Source of the DNA: Actinomycetes bacterium
Lineage (GTDB): Bacteria > Actinomycetota > Acidimicrobiia > Acidimicrobiales > RAAP-2
Assembly (NCBI GenBank): GCA_021791845.1
Contig: JAJYVT010000008.1
Location: forward strand, 1 to 64,000
Direction of reading: 5' to 3'
Length of the DNA: 64,000 bases
Below, one piece after another: positions 43,870 through 52,812 of the stretch. A program made the position numbers and the translations under genes. Numbering within the stretch: the first letter of the stretch is position 1; each line of letters begins with the position of its first letter. The notes beneath the pieces are model-generated. The model searched no databases, was not told the origin of the DNA, and was given only the letters and a program-made list of their open reading frames with translations.

Positions 43870-43903
43870 GCACGCCCCCCGGAGGGCGGCCCCGCGGCGG
43901 GGG

Positions 43904-44863
43904 TCACGACCCCACGGGGTGCTGGTAGCCGAGGGGGGCGAGCGGTCGCCCGCGAAGGGTCCGCACCGCCGCGTCGCCGGTGCAGCGCCCGACCACCACC
44001 GGAGGCCGGAGCCGGGCGGCGGCGAAGGCCGCCGCCAGGCGATCGGGGTCGTCGACGGCGATCACCAGCTCGTAGTCCTCGCCACCGCCGAGCGCCTCCT
44101 CCTCGGTGGCCCCTGTGGCGACCGGGACCGACGAGAGGGTGAACCCCACGGCCGAGGCCGCCGCGAGCCGGTGGAGGTCGAGGGCGAGCCCGTCGGAGAC
44201 GTCCATCATCGCCGTCGCCCCAGCGTCGCGGGCGACCACCCCCTCGGCCAGGCGAGCCAGGGGGCGGCGGTGGTGCTCGATGAGCGCCGGACCGCCGGCA
44301 CCGCCCCGGCGCAGGACCCGCAGGCCGGCGGCCGACCCCCCGAGGGGGCCCGTGACGACGAGGTGGTCCCCGGCCGTGGCGCCCGACCGCAGCACCGGGG
44401 GCCGCGGCCCCTCCAGCGTGCCCGTGGCCGCCACGCTCACCATGAGCTGGTCGGCGGTGGTGACGTCCCCTCCGACCACCGGGGTGCCCCAGCGGGCGGC
44501 GGCGGCGGCCACCCCGGCCATCAGGCGGTCCAGGTCGGTCCCGGGCGGGGCGCACACGCTCACGACCGCATGGAGCGGCCGGGCCCCGACGGCGCCGATG
44601 TCGCTCACGGTCGCGGTCAACGCCTTCCAGCCCAGGTCGTCGAGGCCGACAAGGGCGAGGTCGGCGTGCACGCCGGCCACGCAGGCATCGGTCGCCAGCA
44701 CCAGGGGCCCCGCCGGCGACCGGACGACGGCGGCGTCGTCGCCGATCCAGACCTCCCCCGGGGGCGCCGGCCCCGACGCCTCCTCGAGAGCGGCCGCGAT
44801 CCGCCGGACGACTGCGTCCTCGCTGGCAGCGGCGCCGATCTGGCCGGCGCTTGGGCCTCCCAC
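43904..44863 (-). CDS. thiL: Thiamine-monophosphate kinase
   Basis: Last step of thiamine diphosphate synthesis. GDDAAVVRSPAG with LVLATDACVAGVHADL near the N-terminus, ALTATVSDIGAVGARPL, MDVSDGLALDLHRLA and GGGEDYELVIAV are the AIR-synthase-like ATP and metal motifs. Length 319. GTG start. Divergent from pckG with a 117-bp spacer. In other actinobacteria it lies near rpmB and recG, as here. Confidence 0.95.
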   Translation of the reverse strand: MGGPSAGQIGAAASEDAVVRRIAAALEEASGPAPPGEVWIGDDAAVVRSPAGPLVLATDACVAGVHADLALVGLDDLGWKALTATVSDIGAVGARPLHAVVSVCAPPGTDLDRLMAGVAAAAARWGTPVVGGDVTTADQLMVSVAATGTLEGPRPPVLRSGATAGDHLVVTGPLGGSAAGLRVLRRGGAGGPALIEHHRRPLARLAEGVVARDAGATAMMDVSDGLALDLHRLAAASAVGFTLSSVPVATGATEEEALGGGEDYELVIAVDDPDRLAAAFAAARLRPPVVVGRCTGDAAVRTLRGRPLAPLGYQHPVGS

Positions 44864-44900
44864 ACGCGAATGCCTAGCATGCGTCCCGCGCGGGCACGCC

Positions 44901-44906
44901 TAGATT
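44901..44906 (+). promoter_or_regulatory. Possible -10 of pckG
   Basis: TAGATT fits TANNNT in the spacer between thiL and pckG, about 75 bp upstream of the pckG ATG. Weak evidence; no -35 is obvious. A separate TAGGCAT on the other strand (about 44870-44876) could serve thiL. Confidence 0.35.
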
Positions 44907-44980
44907 GGTGGGTTGACGCCCGCATTGCAGCAAGGCCGGCGGCCGCAGTGCCGATCGCCGCCTGAAACGAGGAGGAGCGA

Positions 44981-46792
44981 ATGGCCCCCATGGACAACGC
45001 GGCTCCGACGGACAACCGCAAGCTGACGGCATGGGTGGAGGAGATCGCGGCACTCACCACGCCCGATCGGGTCGTCTGGTGCGACGGCTCGGCCGAGGAG
45101 TACGACCAGATGTGCCAGCTCCTCGTCGACAACGGCACGTTCACCAGGCTGTCGGACGCCAAGCGGCCCAACAGCTACTGGGCGAGCTCGGACCCCGGGG
45201 ACGTGGCCCGGGTGGAGGACCGCACCTTCATCTGCTCCGCCCGGGAGGAAGACGCCGGCCCCACCAACAACTGGCGTGACCCGGGAGAGATGCGCGACAC
45301 GCTGACCGGCCTGTTCCGCGGGTCCATGAAGGGCCGCACCATGTACGTGGTGCCCTACTCCATGGGCCCGCTGGGATCCGACATCGCCCACATCGGCGTG
45401 GAGATCACCGACTCGGCCTACGTCGCCGTGTCGATGCGGATCATGACCCGGATGGGCAAGGCCGTCCTCGAGGTCCTCGGCCCGGACGGGGACTTCGTCC
45501 CGTGCCTCCACTCGGTGGGGGCTCCGCTGGCCGACGGCGAGGCCGACGTGCCGTGGCCCTGCGACGCCGACAACAAGTACATCGTCCATTTCCCCGAGAC
45601 GCGCGAGATCTGGTCGTACGGATCGGGCTACGGGGGGAACGCCCTGCTGGGGAAGAAGTGCTTCGCCCTGCGCATCGCCTCGGTGATGGCCCGCGACGAC
45701 GGGTGGCTGGCGGAGCACATGCTGATCGTGAAGCTCACGTCGCCCGAGGGCGAGACCCGCTACATCACCGGCGCCTTCCCCTCGGCGTGCGGCAAGACGA
45801 ACCTCGCCATGCTCATCCCCACCCTGCCGGGATGGAAGGTCGAGACGATCGGGGACGACATCTGCTGGATGAAGTTCGGGCCCGACGGCCGCCTGTGGGC
45901 GATCAACCCCGAGGCGGGGTTCTTCGGCGTGGCCCCGGGCACCAACTCGCACACCAACCCCAACGCCATGCTGTCGGTGGAGGCCAACTCGATCTTCACC
46001 AACACGGCCCTCACCGAGGACGGCGACGTGTGGTGGGAGGGGATGACCGAGGAGCCGCCGGCACGGTGCACGGACTGGCGGGGCGAGCCCTGGACGCCGG
46101 CGAAGGGAACGTCGGCGGCCCACCCAAACGCCCGCTTCACGGCCCCGGCCGCCCAGGACCCGGCGATCGCGCCGGAGTGGGAAGACCCGGCCGGCGTGCC
46201 CATCTCGGCCGTCCTCTTCGGCGGCCGCCGGGCATCGGTCGTCCCCCTCGTGTTCGAGTCCTTCGACTGGACCCACGGGGTGTTCCTCGGGTCGATCATG
46301 GCGTCGGAGACGACCGCCGCCGCCACCGGAGCGGTCGGCCAACTCCGCCGCGACCCGTTCGCCATGCTGCCCTTCTGCGGGTACAACATGGGGGACTACT
46401 TCGGCCACTGGCTCCGGATCGGGGCCAGCGCCTCGGACCCGGCGCTGCTGCCCAAGATCTTCTACGTGAACTGGTTCCGCAAGGGTGCGGACGGCCGCTT
46501 CCTGTGGCCCGGCTACGGCGACAACTCCCGGGTGCTCGAATGGGTCTTCCAGCGGGTGGCCGGACGGGCCGAGGCGGTCGAGACCCCCATCGGCCTGGTG
46601 CCGGCGCCGGGGGCGATCGACATCGAGGGGATCCGCGTCTCCAAGGAGGACATGGACGAGCTCCTGCGGGTCGACCCCGAGGAGTGGCGAGCCGAGGTGC
46701 CCCGCATCCGCGAGCACTTCGCCACCTTCGGCTCGCACCTCCCCGACCCCCTGGCCGACGCGGTGGACGACCTGGAGCGCCGCCTGCGCTGA
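44981..46792 (+). CDS. pckG: Phosphoenolpyruvate carboxykinase (GTP)
   Basis: Interconverts oxaloacetate and PEP with GTP; the GTP type is typical of actinobacteria. Signature [13 protein letters not shown] (kinase-1a P-loop with the reactive Cys) at about residues 267-279; [10 protein letters not shown] is the kinase-2 block; NWFRKG and the substrate-binding [16 protein letters not shown] are present. Length 603 is normal. ATG has GAGGAGGAG about five bases upstream. It is monocistronic or weakly linked to the MFS gene 58 bp downstream. Confidence 0.98.
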   Translation: MAPMDNAAPTDNRKLTAWVEEIAALTTPDRVVWCDGSAEEYDQMCQLLVDNGTFTRLSDAKRPNSYWASSDPGDVARVEDRTFICSAREEDAGPTNNWRDPGEMRDTLTGLFRGSMKGRTMYVVPYSMGPLGSDIAHIGVEITDSAYVAVSMRIMTRMGKAVLEVLGPDGDFVPCLHSVGAPLADGEADVPWPCDADNKYIVHFPETREIWSYGSGYGGNALLGKKCFALRIASVMARDDGWLAEHMLIVKLTSPEGETRYITGAFPSACGKTNLAMLIPTLPGWKVETIGDDICWMKFGPDGRLWAINPEAGFFGVAPGTNSHTNPNAMLSVEANSIFTNTALTEDGDVWWEGMTEEPPARCTDWRGEPWTPAKGTSAAHPNARFTAPAAQDPAIAPEWEDPAGVPISAVLFGGRRASVVPLVFESFDWTHGVFLGSIMASETTAAATGAVGQLRRDPFAMLPFCGYNMGDYFGHWLRIGASASDPALLPKIFYVNWFRKGADGRFLWPGYGDNSRVLEWVFQRVAGRAEAVETPIGLVPAPGAIDIEGIRVSKEDMDELLRVDPEEWRAEVPRIREHFATFGSHLPDPLADAVDDLERRLR

Positions 46793-46850
46793 CCCCGGCC
46801 GACCGCGGCCCCGTGCACCCGGCCCGTTGACCATCGGCGAGGATGGAGCG

Positions 46851-48671
46851 GTGGACGCGCGCCATCCTCGCCGGCGGTTGGCCTCCCGGGCCGGCCGCGC
46901 CGCGCGTCGTGGCGCGACGTCCGTCCGCGACCGGCTCGTGCCCGTCCTCGGGGGGCACGAGCGGACCCGCGTCATCTTCGTGCTGGCGTGCGTGCTGGCC
47001 CTGTCGAGCGCCGACACGGCCACCGTCGGGGCGACGGCCATCCAGGTGAAGCACGCGCTCGGCATCTCGACAACCGACATCGGGCTCCTCGTGGCCGTCA
47101 CGGCCGTCGTGGGCGCGGTGTTCTCCCTCCCCTTCGGCGTGCTGGCCGACCGGGTCCGCCGGACGTGGCTGCTCGGAACGGCGGTCGGCCTGTGGGGCGT
47201 GGCCATGATCTGGAGCGCCACCGCCAGCTCCTTCGGGAACCTGCTCCTGTCCCGGCTCGCCCTCGGCGGCGTCACCGCCGTCGCCGGGCCGGTGGTCGCC
47301 TCGCTGGTGGGCGACTGGTTCCCGGGCGGCGAGCGGGGCCAGATCTACAGCTACATCCTCACGGGCGAGCTGCTGGGCGCCGGGATCGGGTTCGCCTTCA
47401 CGGGCGAGCTCGCCGCCCTCTCCTGGCGCCTGGCGTTCGTCTTCCTGGCCATCCCGGCGTTCGTCGTCGGGTGGGCGGTCCTGCGCCTCCCCGAGCCCGA
47501 GCGCGGGGGGAGGGGGATGCTGGCCCCCGCGCCCGGCACCCGGCCGTGGGAGGCGGCGCGCCGGGCCGAGGCGGCCGAGCGGGCCGAAGCGGCCGAGCGG
47601 GCCGAGGCGGCCGAGCGGGCCGAAGCGGCCGCGGCACGGCGCACACCTGCCTCGCCGGCGCCGACCGACGGTGCCGCCCCGCCGGTCGGCGCCGACGGTG
47701 CCGCCCCGCACGAGGAGGACCAACGCACCGACGCCCAGCGCCTGGCGCTCGAGCGGGGCATCCGTCCCGATCCCGCCCTCGTGGCCCGGGCCAACCCCGC
47801 GATGGGCTTCTACGAGTCGGTGCGCTTCGTGCTCAGCGTGCGCACCAACGTGGTGCTCATCATCTCGGGTGCCTGCGGCTACTACTTCCTGGCCGGCGTG
47901 GAGACCTTCGGGATCGAGTTCGTCCACGGGAGCGGCGGCTACAGCGTGGCCCCGGAGCTCGCCAACCTCCTCCTCATCGTGGTGGGCGCGGGGTCGGTGA
48001 TCGGCACGCTGGTGGCCGGCCCCCTGGGCGACCGGCTCCTCAAGCGGGGGCGGCTGTCCGGGCGGGTGAACGTGGCCGCGATCGCCGCCGCGGCGACGGT
48101 CGTGCTCATGATCCCCGCCCTCGTCACCCACAGCGCCTTCACCGCCCTGCCCTACCTGGTCCTGGCGGCGGCAGGGCTCTCGGCCCAGAACCCGCCGATC
48201 GACGCGGCGCGGCTCGACATCATGCCGTCGTGGCTGTGGGGGCGGGCCGAAGGCGTACGGACCTTCGTGCGCACCGCCGCCCAAGCGCTGGCGCCGCTGC
48301 TGTTCGGCGCGGTGTCGGACGCCATCGGGGGGGCGAGCAACGGGCTCCGGTGGACCTTCGTGATCATGCTGCTGCCGCTCTCCGCCAGCGCCTTCTTCCT
48401 CTTTGTCGCCGCCCGGCGCTACCCCCGCGACGTGGCGACCGCGGCCGCCGCGCCCCTGGCGCCCGGATCGCCGCCGGGGCGCCGGCCGGCGCGACCCGTA
48501 CGCCCGCGGGACGGCGCCACCCGGCCGGTCCCCCACCAGCCGCCGGTCCCCCACCAGCCGCCGGTCCCCGGCGGCGGCGGGCCGACCGCCGTCACCCCAC
48601 GACGCCCAGGCGGACCCGCCACGAGATGGATAGGGGGATCGGGACCGCGCGCTCGTCGAAACCGCTCCTGA
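46851..48671 (+). CDS. MFS transporter with long central loop (Spinster-like)
   Basis: Twelve-segment major facilitator with ADTATVGATAIQVKHAL, the loop-2 motif GVLADRVRRTWLLG and GYYFLAGVETFG. The central loop is long and contains AEAAERAEA repeats (about residues 236-262), then an Ala/Pro linker. The C-terminus is a 90-residue Pro/Arg/Ala-rich tail with a repeated VPHQPP. GTG chosen because GAGGATGGAG precedes it; TTG at 46827 is possible. Substrate unknown. Its last 80 bp overlap the convergent methyltransferase gene. Confidence 0.82.
   Translation: MDARHPRRRLASRAGRAARRGATSVRDRLVPVLGGHERTRVIFVLACVLALSSADTATVGATAIQVKHALGISTTDIGLLVAVTAVVGAVFSLPFGVLADRVRRTWLLGTAVGLWGVAMIWSATASSFGNLLLSRLALGGVTAVAGPVVASLVGDWFPGGERGQIYSYILTGELLGAGIGFAFTGELAALSWRLAFVFLAIPAFVVGWAVLRLPEPERGGRGMLAPAPGTRPWEAARRAEAAERAEAAERAEAAERAEAAAARRTPASPAPTDGAAPPVGADGAAPHEEDQRTDAQRLALERGIRPDPALVARANPAMGFYESVRFVLSVRTNVVLIISGACGYYFLAGVETFGIEFVHGSGGYSVAPELANLLLIVVGAGSVIGTLVAGPLGDRLLKRGRLSGRVNVAAIAAAATVVLMIPALVTHSAFTALPYLVLAAAGLSAQNPPIDAARLDIMPSWLWGRAEGVRTFVRTAAQALAPLLFGAVSDAIGGASNGLRWTFVIMLLPLSASAFFLFVAARRYPRDVATAAAAPLAPGSPPGRRPARPVRPRDGATRPVPHQPPVPHQPPVPGGGGPTAVTPRRPGGPATRWIGGSGPRARRNRS
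47560..47632. repeat. 18-bp tandem repeat in the MFS central loop
   Basis: About four copies of an 18-bp unit (GCCGAGCGGGCCGAAGCG and variants), in frame, encoding the helical hexapeptide A-E-R-A-E-A. The repeat is charged and would form a cytosolic helix between the two transporter halves. Confidence 0.85.
48524..48568. repeat. 18-bp repeat in the MFS tail
   Basis: Two and a half copies of CCGGTCCCCCACCAGCCG encode the VPHQPP tail units of the MFS protein. Confidence 0.75.
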
Positions 48672-49407
48672 CCTCACGCTCGAAGTCGACGAGACCCAGC
48701 GCGTCGTCGTCCAACCCGGCCCGCCGCTGCTGCTGGTAGCCGCCCTGGCTGCGGAGGAGGGCCACGAACCGCTCGGCGCCGCCCTCGATCCGGTCATGGA
48801 GGACGAGCTCCCGGGTGAAGGCGAACCGCCCGCTCGCCGCCATGCGCGCCAGGTGGCCGGCCTTGTCCCACGAGCGCACCCCCGCCCCCCGGTCCTGGGG
48901 CCCGCCGGCTGCCATGCGGCGCTCGTCGTGCTCGATCCGGCGGTCCACGGCCAGCCAGGCGGCCTCGGCGCGGACGCTGCCGGCGACGGGCGGCCAGTCG
49001 GCGTCGACCGCCGCCATCACCCCGCCCGGCCGCAGGATGCGGGCCACCTCCCCCAGCGTCGGCTCCGGGTCCATCCAGTGGAGCGACTGCACGCAGAGGA
49101 CCACGTCTGCCGTCCCGGCCGGGAGCCCCGTGTCCTCGGCCGTGCCCGCCCGGTAGGCGACACCGGCCAGGGGACGGGACTCGGCAACGGTCCGCATGTC
49201 GCTGTTGGGCTCGATCCCCACCACCGAGCCGGCCCAGGTGGCAGCCCAGCGGGAGGAGAGGCCGGACCCGCTCCCCAGGTCGACCACCGCGGGGCGGCTC
49301 CGGCCCGCGTAGGCGCACACGAGCGGGCCGAGGGCGGCCGGGGGCACGGGCCGCACGGCGTCGTAGAGGTCGGCGAAGCCGTTGAAGCGCTCGAGGTTGC
49401 CCGTCAT
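48592..49407 (-). CDS. Class I SAM-dependent methyltransferase
   Basis: Rossmann-fold methyltransferase with VVDLGSGSGLSSRWAATWA (SAM motif, about 41-59), EDTGLPAGTADVVLCVQSLHWM and ARILRPGGVMAAVD. The N-terminal FNGFADLYDAVRPVPPA is the UbiE/COQ5-like form often seen in small-molecule or lipid methyltransferases. Length 271. ATG overlaps the CoA-transferase stop by 4 bp. C-terminal end overlaps the MFS gene on the other strand. Substrate unknown. Confidence 0.85.
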   Translation of the reverse strand: MTGNLERFNGFADLYDAVRPVPPAALGPLVCAYAGRSRPAVVDLGSGSGLSSRWAATWAGSVVGIEPNSDMRTVAESRPLAGVAYRAGTAEDTGLPAGTADVVLCVQSLHWMDPEPTLGEVARILRPGGVMAAVDADWPPVAGSVRAEAAWLAVDRRIEHDERRMAAGGPQDRGAGVRSWDKAGHLARMAASGRFAFTRELVLHDRIEGGAERFVALLRSQGGYQQQRRAGLDDDALGLVDFEREVRSGFDERAVPIPLSISWRVRLGVVG

Positions 49408-50552
49408 GACGGCCCGTCGGCGATCCCGGCCCGGCGAAGGCGCGCCAGCCGCTCGGCCTCGATCCCCCAGGCGGCGAGCGCCTCGTCGGGGCCGGCCGGA
49501 CTGGCCACGGCCCCCGGCGTGCGCCCGAACCGGGGGACCGGCCCGGGCTGCACCGCCCCCTCGGGGGCGACGAAAGTGGCACGGGCCCGGTTGTGCGGGT
49601 GGTCGGGCGCCTCCCAGGGTGCGAGCACCGGTGCCACGCAGGCGTCGGTGCCCTCGAAGGCGGCCGTCCACTCGCTGCGGGTCCGAGACCGGAACACCTC
49701 GGCGAAGCGGCGCTTGGTCGCCGGCCACCCGGACCGGTCCAGCTGCGGCGGCAGGGAGGCCGGGTCGATGCCGAGCCCTTCCACCAGGGCGGCGTAGAAC
49801 TGCGGCTCGATGGCCCCCACCGCCATGTGGCGTCCGTCGGAGGTCTCGTACACCTCGTAGAAGGGGGCGCCGGTGTCGAGGACGTTGACGCCGCGCGCCT
49901 CCTCCCACACGCCGGCGTTGTGCAGCGAGTGGAGCATGGTGGTGAGCGACGCCGAGCCGTCGACCATGGCCATGTCGACGACCTGGCCGCGCCCCGAGGT
50001 GCGGGCCTCCAGGACCGCCGCCAGCACGCCGAAGGCCAGCATGGCCCCGCCCCCGCCGAAGTCGGCGACGAGGTTGAGCGGGGGCACCGGGGCGTCGCCC
50101 GCACGCCCGATCGGCCACAGCGCACCGGAGACGGCGATGTAGTCGATGTCGTGGCCGGCCCGGTCGGCCAGCGGGCCCTCCTGGCCCCATCCGGTCATCC
50201 GGCCGTAGACGAGCCGCTCGTTGCGGGCCCAGCAGGCGTCGGGGCCGAGGCCGAGCCGTTCGGTCACCCCGGGACGGAACCCCTCGACCAGCGCGTCGGC
50301 CCGGGCGGCCAGGTCCAGGACGAGCGCCACCCCTTCGGGCGCCTTGAGGTCGACCCCGATCGCCGGCCGGCTCCGGGCCAGGAGGTCGGCAGCCCCGGCG
50401 GCGACCGCGCCCCGGACGCCCCCGACCGCACCGGACGGCCGGGTCAGGCGCAGCACCTGGGCGCCGGCATCGGCCAGGAGCATGCAGGCGAAGGGGGCGG
50501 GGCCGATCCCGGCCAGCTCCACCACCCGCAGCCCCGCCAGCGGCCCGCTCAT
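49404..50552 (-). CDS. Family III CoA transferase (CaiB/BaiF; Amacr-like)
   Basis: CoA-transferase/alpha-methylacyl-CoA racemase family. MSGPLAGLRVVELAGIGPAPF start, LADAGAQVLRLTRPSG, IGVDLKAPEGVALVLDLAARADALVEGFRPG (with the conserved Asp), and GHDIDYIAVSGAL are diagnostic. At 382 residues it is close to Mcr/Amacr racemases of mycobacteria, so branched fatty-acid racemisation is as likely as CoA transfer. Linked by overlap to the methyltransferase. ATG start. Confidence 0.87.
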   Translation of the reverse strand: MSGPLAGLRVVELAGIGPAPFACMLLADAGAQVLRLTRPSGAVGGVRGAVAAGAADLLARSRPAIGVDLKAPEGVALVLDLAARADALVEGFRPGVTERLGLGPDACWARNERLVYGRMTGWGQEGPLADRAGHDIDYIAVSGALWPIGRAGDAPVPPLNLVADFGGGGAMLAFGVLAAVLEARTSGRGQVVDMAMVDGSASLTTMLHSLHNAGVWEEARGVNVLDTGAPFYEVYETSDGRHMAVGAIEPQFYAALVEGLGIDPASLPPQLDRSGWPATKRRFAEVFRSRTRSEWTAAFEGTDACVAPVLAPWEAPDHPHNRARATFVAPEGAVQPGPVPRFGRTPGAVASPAGPDEALAAWGIEAERLARLRRAGIADGPS

Positions 50553-50664
50553 CGCCGCCGTCCCCGACGGCGCACCCGCTCACCGGCGACGACCATGCGG
50601 CGATGCTTGCGGACGACGCCGCGAACCGTCAACACCGGCTCGGCGCGGGCGGCATGATCGGTCG

Positions 50665-51561
50665 GTGATCGACCTGGAGGGGACCGGGCGCCAAGACGGC
50701 ATCGTCGTCCTGGGCGACAACGCCGAGGTGCTGCCGGCCCTACCCGGCGGGGCGTTCCAGCTCGTCTACATCGACCCGCCCTTCAACACCGGGGCCAGGC
50801 GGCGGCGCCGGACGATGCGCACGGTGCGAGCCGAGGACGGGGACCGGACCGGGTTCGGGGGCCGCCGGTACCGCACGGAGGAGCTCGGCGGGGGGTCCTA
50901 CTCCTTCGGCGACGCCCACGACGACTACCTCGGGTTCCTCACGCCCCGCCTCGTCGAGGCCCGCCGCCTGCTCGCCGAGGACGGGACGCTCTACCTCCAC
51001 GTGGACTACCGGGAGTCCCACTACTGCAAGGTCCTCCTCGACGAGCTCTTCGGGCGGGGCTGCTTCCTGAACGAGATCGTGTGGGCCTACGACTACGGCG
51101 GGCGGCCGACGGACCGGTGGCCGGCCAAGCACGACACGATCCTCGTCTACGCCCGCCGGGCCGGGAGCCACTTCTTCGACCGCACAGCGGTCGACCGGAT
51201 CCCCTACATGGCGCCCGGCCTGGTCACGCCGGAGAAGGCGGCCCGGGGCAAGCTCCCGACCGACGTGTGGTGGCACACGATCGTGGCGACGACGGGCGCC
51301 GAGAAGACCGGCTACCCGACGCAGAAGCCCGAGGGCGTGCTCCGCCGGATCGTCCAGGCCTCGTCGGCGCCGGGCTCCTGGGTGCTCGACTTCTTCGCCG
51401 GCAGCGGCACCACCGGGGCCGTCGCCCGGGCCCTCGGCCGGCGCTTCGTGCTCGTCGACGACAACCCCGAAGCGGTGTCGGTGATGCGACGCCGGCTGGG
51501 CGAGAGCGCCGTTGCCTACTGCAGCGCCGACGGCGCGCCGCTCGCCACCGGGGCACCCTGA
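50665..51561 (+). CDS. DNA methyltransferase (N6-adenine/N4-cytosine), no restriction partner
   Basis: Beta-class amino-methyltransferase of the D12/N6_N4 type. Motif IV is LVYIDPPFNTG (about 32-42); motif I is LDFFAGSGTTGAVARAL (about 245-261) at the C-terminal end, which is the beta-class order. A Gly/Arg-rich stretch (ARRRRRTM) follows motif IV, and NEIVWAYDYGGRPTDRW is a conserved internal block. Length 298. GTG start; no ribosome-binding site visible. No restriction enzyme or specificity gene flanks it, so it may be a solitary regulator-type methyltransferase or part of a distant system. Confidence 0.85.
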   Translation: MIDLEGTGRQDGIVVLGDNAEVLPALPGGAFQLVYIDPPFNTGARRRRRTMRTVRAEDGDRTGFGGRRYRTEELGGGSYSFGDAHDDYLGFLTPRLVEARRLLAEDGTLYLHVDYRESHYCKVLLDELFGRGCFLNEIVWAYDYGGRPTDRWPAKHDTILVYARRAGSHFFDRTAVDRIPYMAPGLVTPEKAARGKLPTDVWWHTIVATTGAEKTGYPTQKPEGVLRRIVQASSAPGSWVLDFFAGSGTTGAVARALGRRFVLVDDNPEAVSVMRRRLGESAVAYCSADGAPLATGAP

Positions 51562-51574
51562 GGAGCCGGAGCGG

Positions 51575-51613
51575 CCCGAGGACGCCGGTCGACGGCCGAC
51601 CGGCGTCCTCGGG
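51575..51613. terminator. Perfect 17-bp hairpin between convergent genes
   Basis: Arms CCCGAGGACGCCGGTCG (51575-51591) and CGACCGGCGTCCTCGGG (51597-51613) pair perfectly around the 5-base loop ACGGC. It starts 14 bp after the DNA methyltransferase stop and lies 51 bp from the opposing gene's stop. A bidirectional, T-less terminator is the likely role; a protein-binding palindrome is less likely at this site. Confidence 0.75.
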
Positions 51614-51664
51614 TGCCGCACGGACCAACGGGCGCCACCACGTCCCGTGCGTCGGCGGTGCCGA

Positions 51665-52648
51665 TCAGGAGTACGTGTGGGCGTCGCCGAAGGCGAAGAC
51701 CCCGCCGTCGGAGGCGACGAGCCAGTAGCCGTGGCCCGAGGGCGTGGCCGCCATGCCTTGGACGGGCCGGCTGAACGAGACCGATCCGGCCGAGCCCTCG
51801 AAGGGCGCGTTGCCGAAGGTGAAGATCCCGCCGTCCGACGCCACCAGCCAGTAGCCGCCGCCTGTGGGCGTGGCCGCCATGCCGACGATGGGCTTGTTGA
51901 GGGGCTTCCCGCCCATGGAGCCGTCGAAGGTGGCGGTGCCGAAGGTGAAGATCCCGCCGTCGCGCGCCACGAGCCAGTAGCCGTTCGCCGTCGGGGAGGC
52001 CGCCATCCCGACGATGGGCTGGTTCAGGTGCTGCCCGCCCATGGAACCGTCGAAGGTGGCGTTGCCGAAGGTGAAGATCCCGCCGTCGGAGGCCACCAGC
52101 CAGTAGCCGCCGCCCGTGGGCGTGGCCGCCATCCCGACGATCGGGGCGTTCAGGTGCTGCCCGCCCATGGAGCCGTCGAAGGTGGCGTTGCCGAAGGCGA
52201 AGATCCCGCCGTCGGAAGCCACCATCCAGTACCCGCCGCCCGTGGGCGTGGCCGCCATCCCGACGATCGGGGCGTGCAGCGGCGTGCCGGTCAGCGAGCC
52301 GCTGCAGGTCGCGTTCCCGAAGGCGACGACGTCGCCCAGCTGGTCGACCTCCCAATAGCCGCCGCCCGACGGCGTGGGGGTGATGGCGACGACGTGCCCG
52401 CCGGCGGGAATGGACGAGGAGCAGGTGGCCGACGTGGACGCCGTGGCTGCCGTCGTCGCGGCGCCGGCCGTGGCGGGAGCGGCCGCACCGGCCATGAGCA
52501 GCCCCGCGGCGCCGCCGGCACCCGCGCACAGGGCCAGCGCCCCGGTCATGCGGCCGACCGCGCCCCCGGCGCGCCGGCTCCTGGCCGGGCTTCGACGGGC
52601 CGGGGCGACCCGCCTCGCTGCCGCCTTCCCTCCAGGTTCTCGTCCCAT
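51665..52648 (-). CDS. Secreted repeat protein (propeller-like, no enzymatic domain)
   Basis: Exported protein with an Arg-rich N-terminus then a hydrophobic segment (about 35-60, GALALCAGAGGAAGLLMAGAA), probably a Sec signal or anchor with cleavage near ATAGA. Six GYW(M/L)V-SDGGIF units with a 42-residue spacing fill the rest, ending abruptly at GDAHTYS. No catalytic domain is present. ATG has GGAGGT eight bases upstream. The repeats match those of the CHAP protein at 17.5-18.8 kb. Cell-surface or carbohydrate binding is inferred. Confidence 0.8.
   Translation of the reverse strand: MGREPGGKAAARRVAPARRSPARSRRAGGAVGRMTGALALCAGAGGAAGLLMAGAAAPATAGAATTAATASTSATCSSSIPAGGHVVAITPTPSGGGYWEVDQLGDVVAFGNATCSGSLTGTPLHAPIVGMAATPTGGGYWMVASDGGIFAFGNATFDGSMGGQHLNAPIVGMAATPTGGGYWLVASDGGIFTFGNATFDGSMGGQHLNQPIVGMAASPTANGYWLVARDGGIFTFGTATFDGSMGGKPLNKPIVGMAATPTGGGYWLVASDGGIFTFGNAPFEGSAGSVSFSRPVQGMAATPSGHGYWLVASDGGVFAFGDAHTYS
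51680..52400. repeat. 126-bp coding repeat, second copy family
   Basis: Same 126-bp period as at 18.0-18.6 kb: GTGAAGATCCCGCCGTC recurs at 51819, 51945 and 52071. Adjacent units are nearly identical in DNA, implying recent duplication or gene conversion. Confidence 0.9.
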
Positions 52649-52812
52649 GTCGGCAACCTCCGTGCGTCGTGCGGCGCGTCCGGCACACCGCGTTCGTACT
52701 CACGTCGATGCCCCACGACATGGGCGTCCAGGCCGTGGAATGTGAAGAATCGGTGAGGGACCGGGCGCGCCGGCCCCGGTGACCCCGGCTGCTGCCGCCG
52801 GGCTCCCGACTG

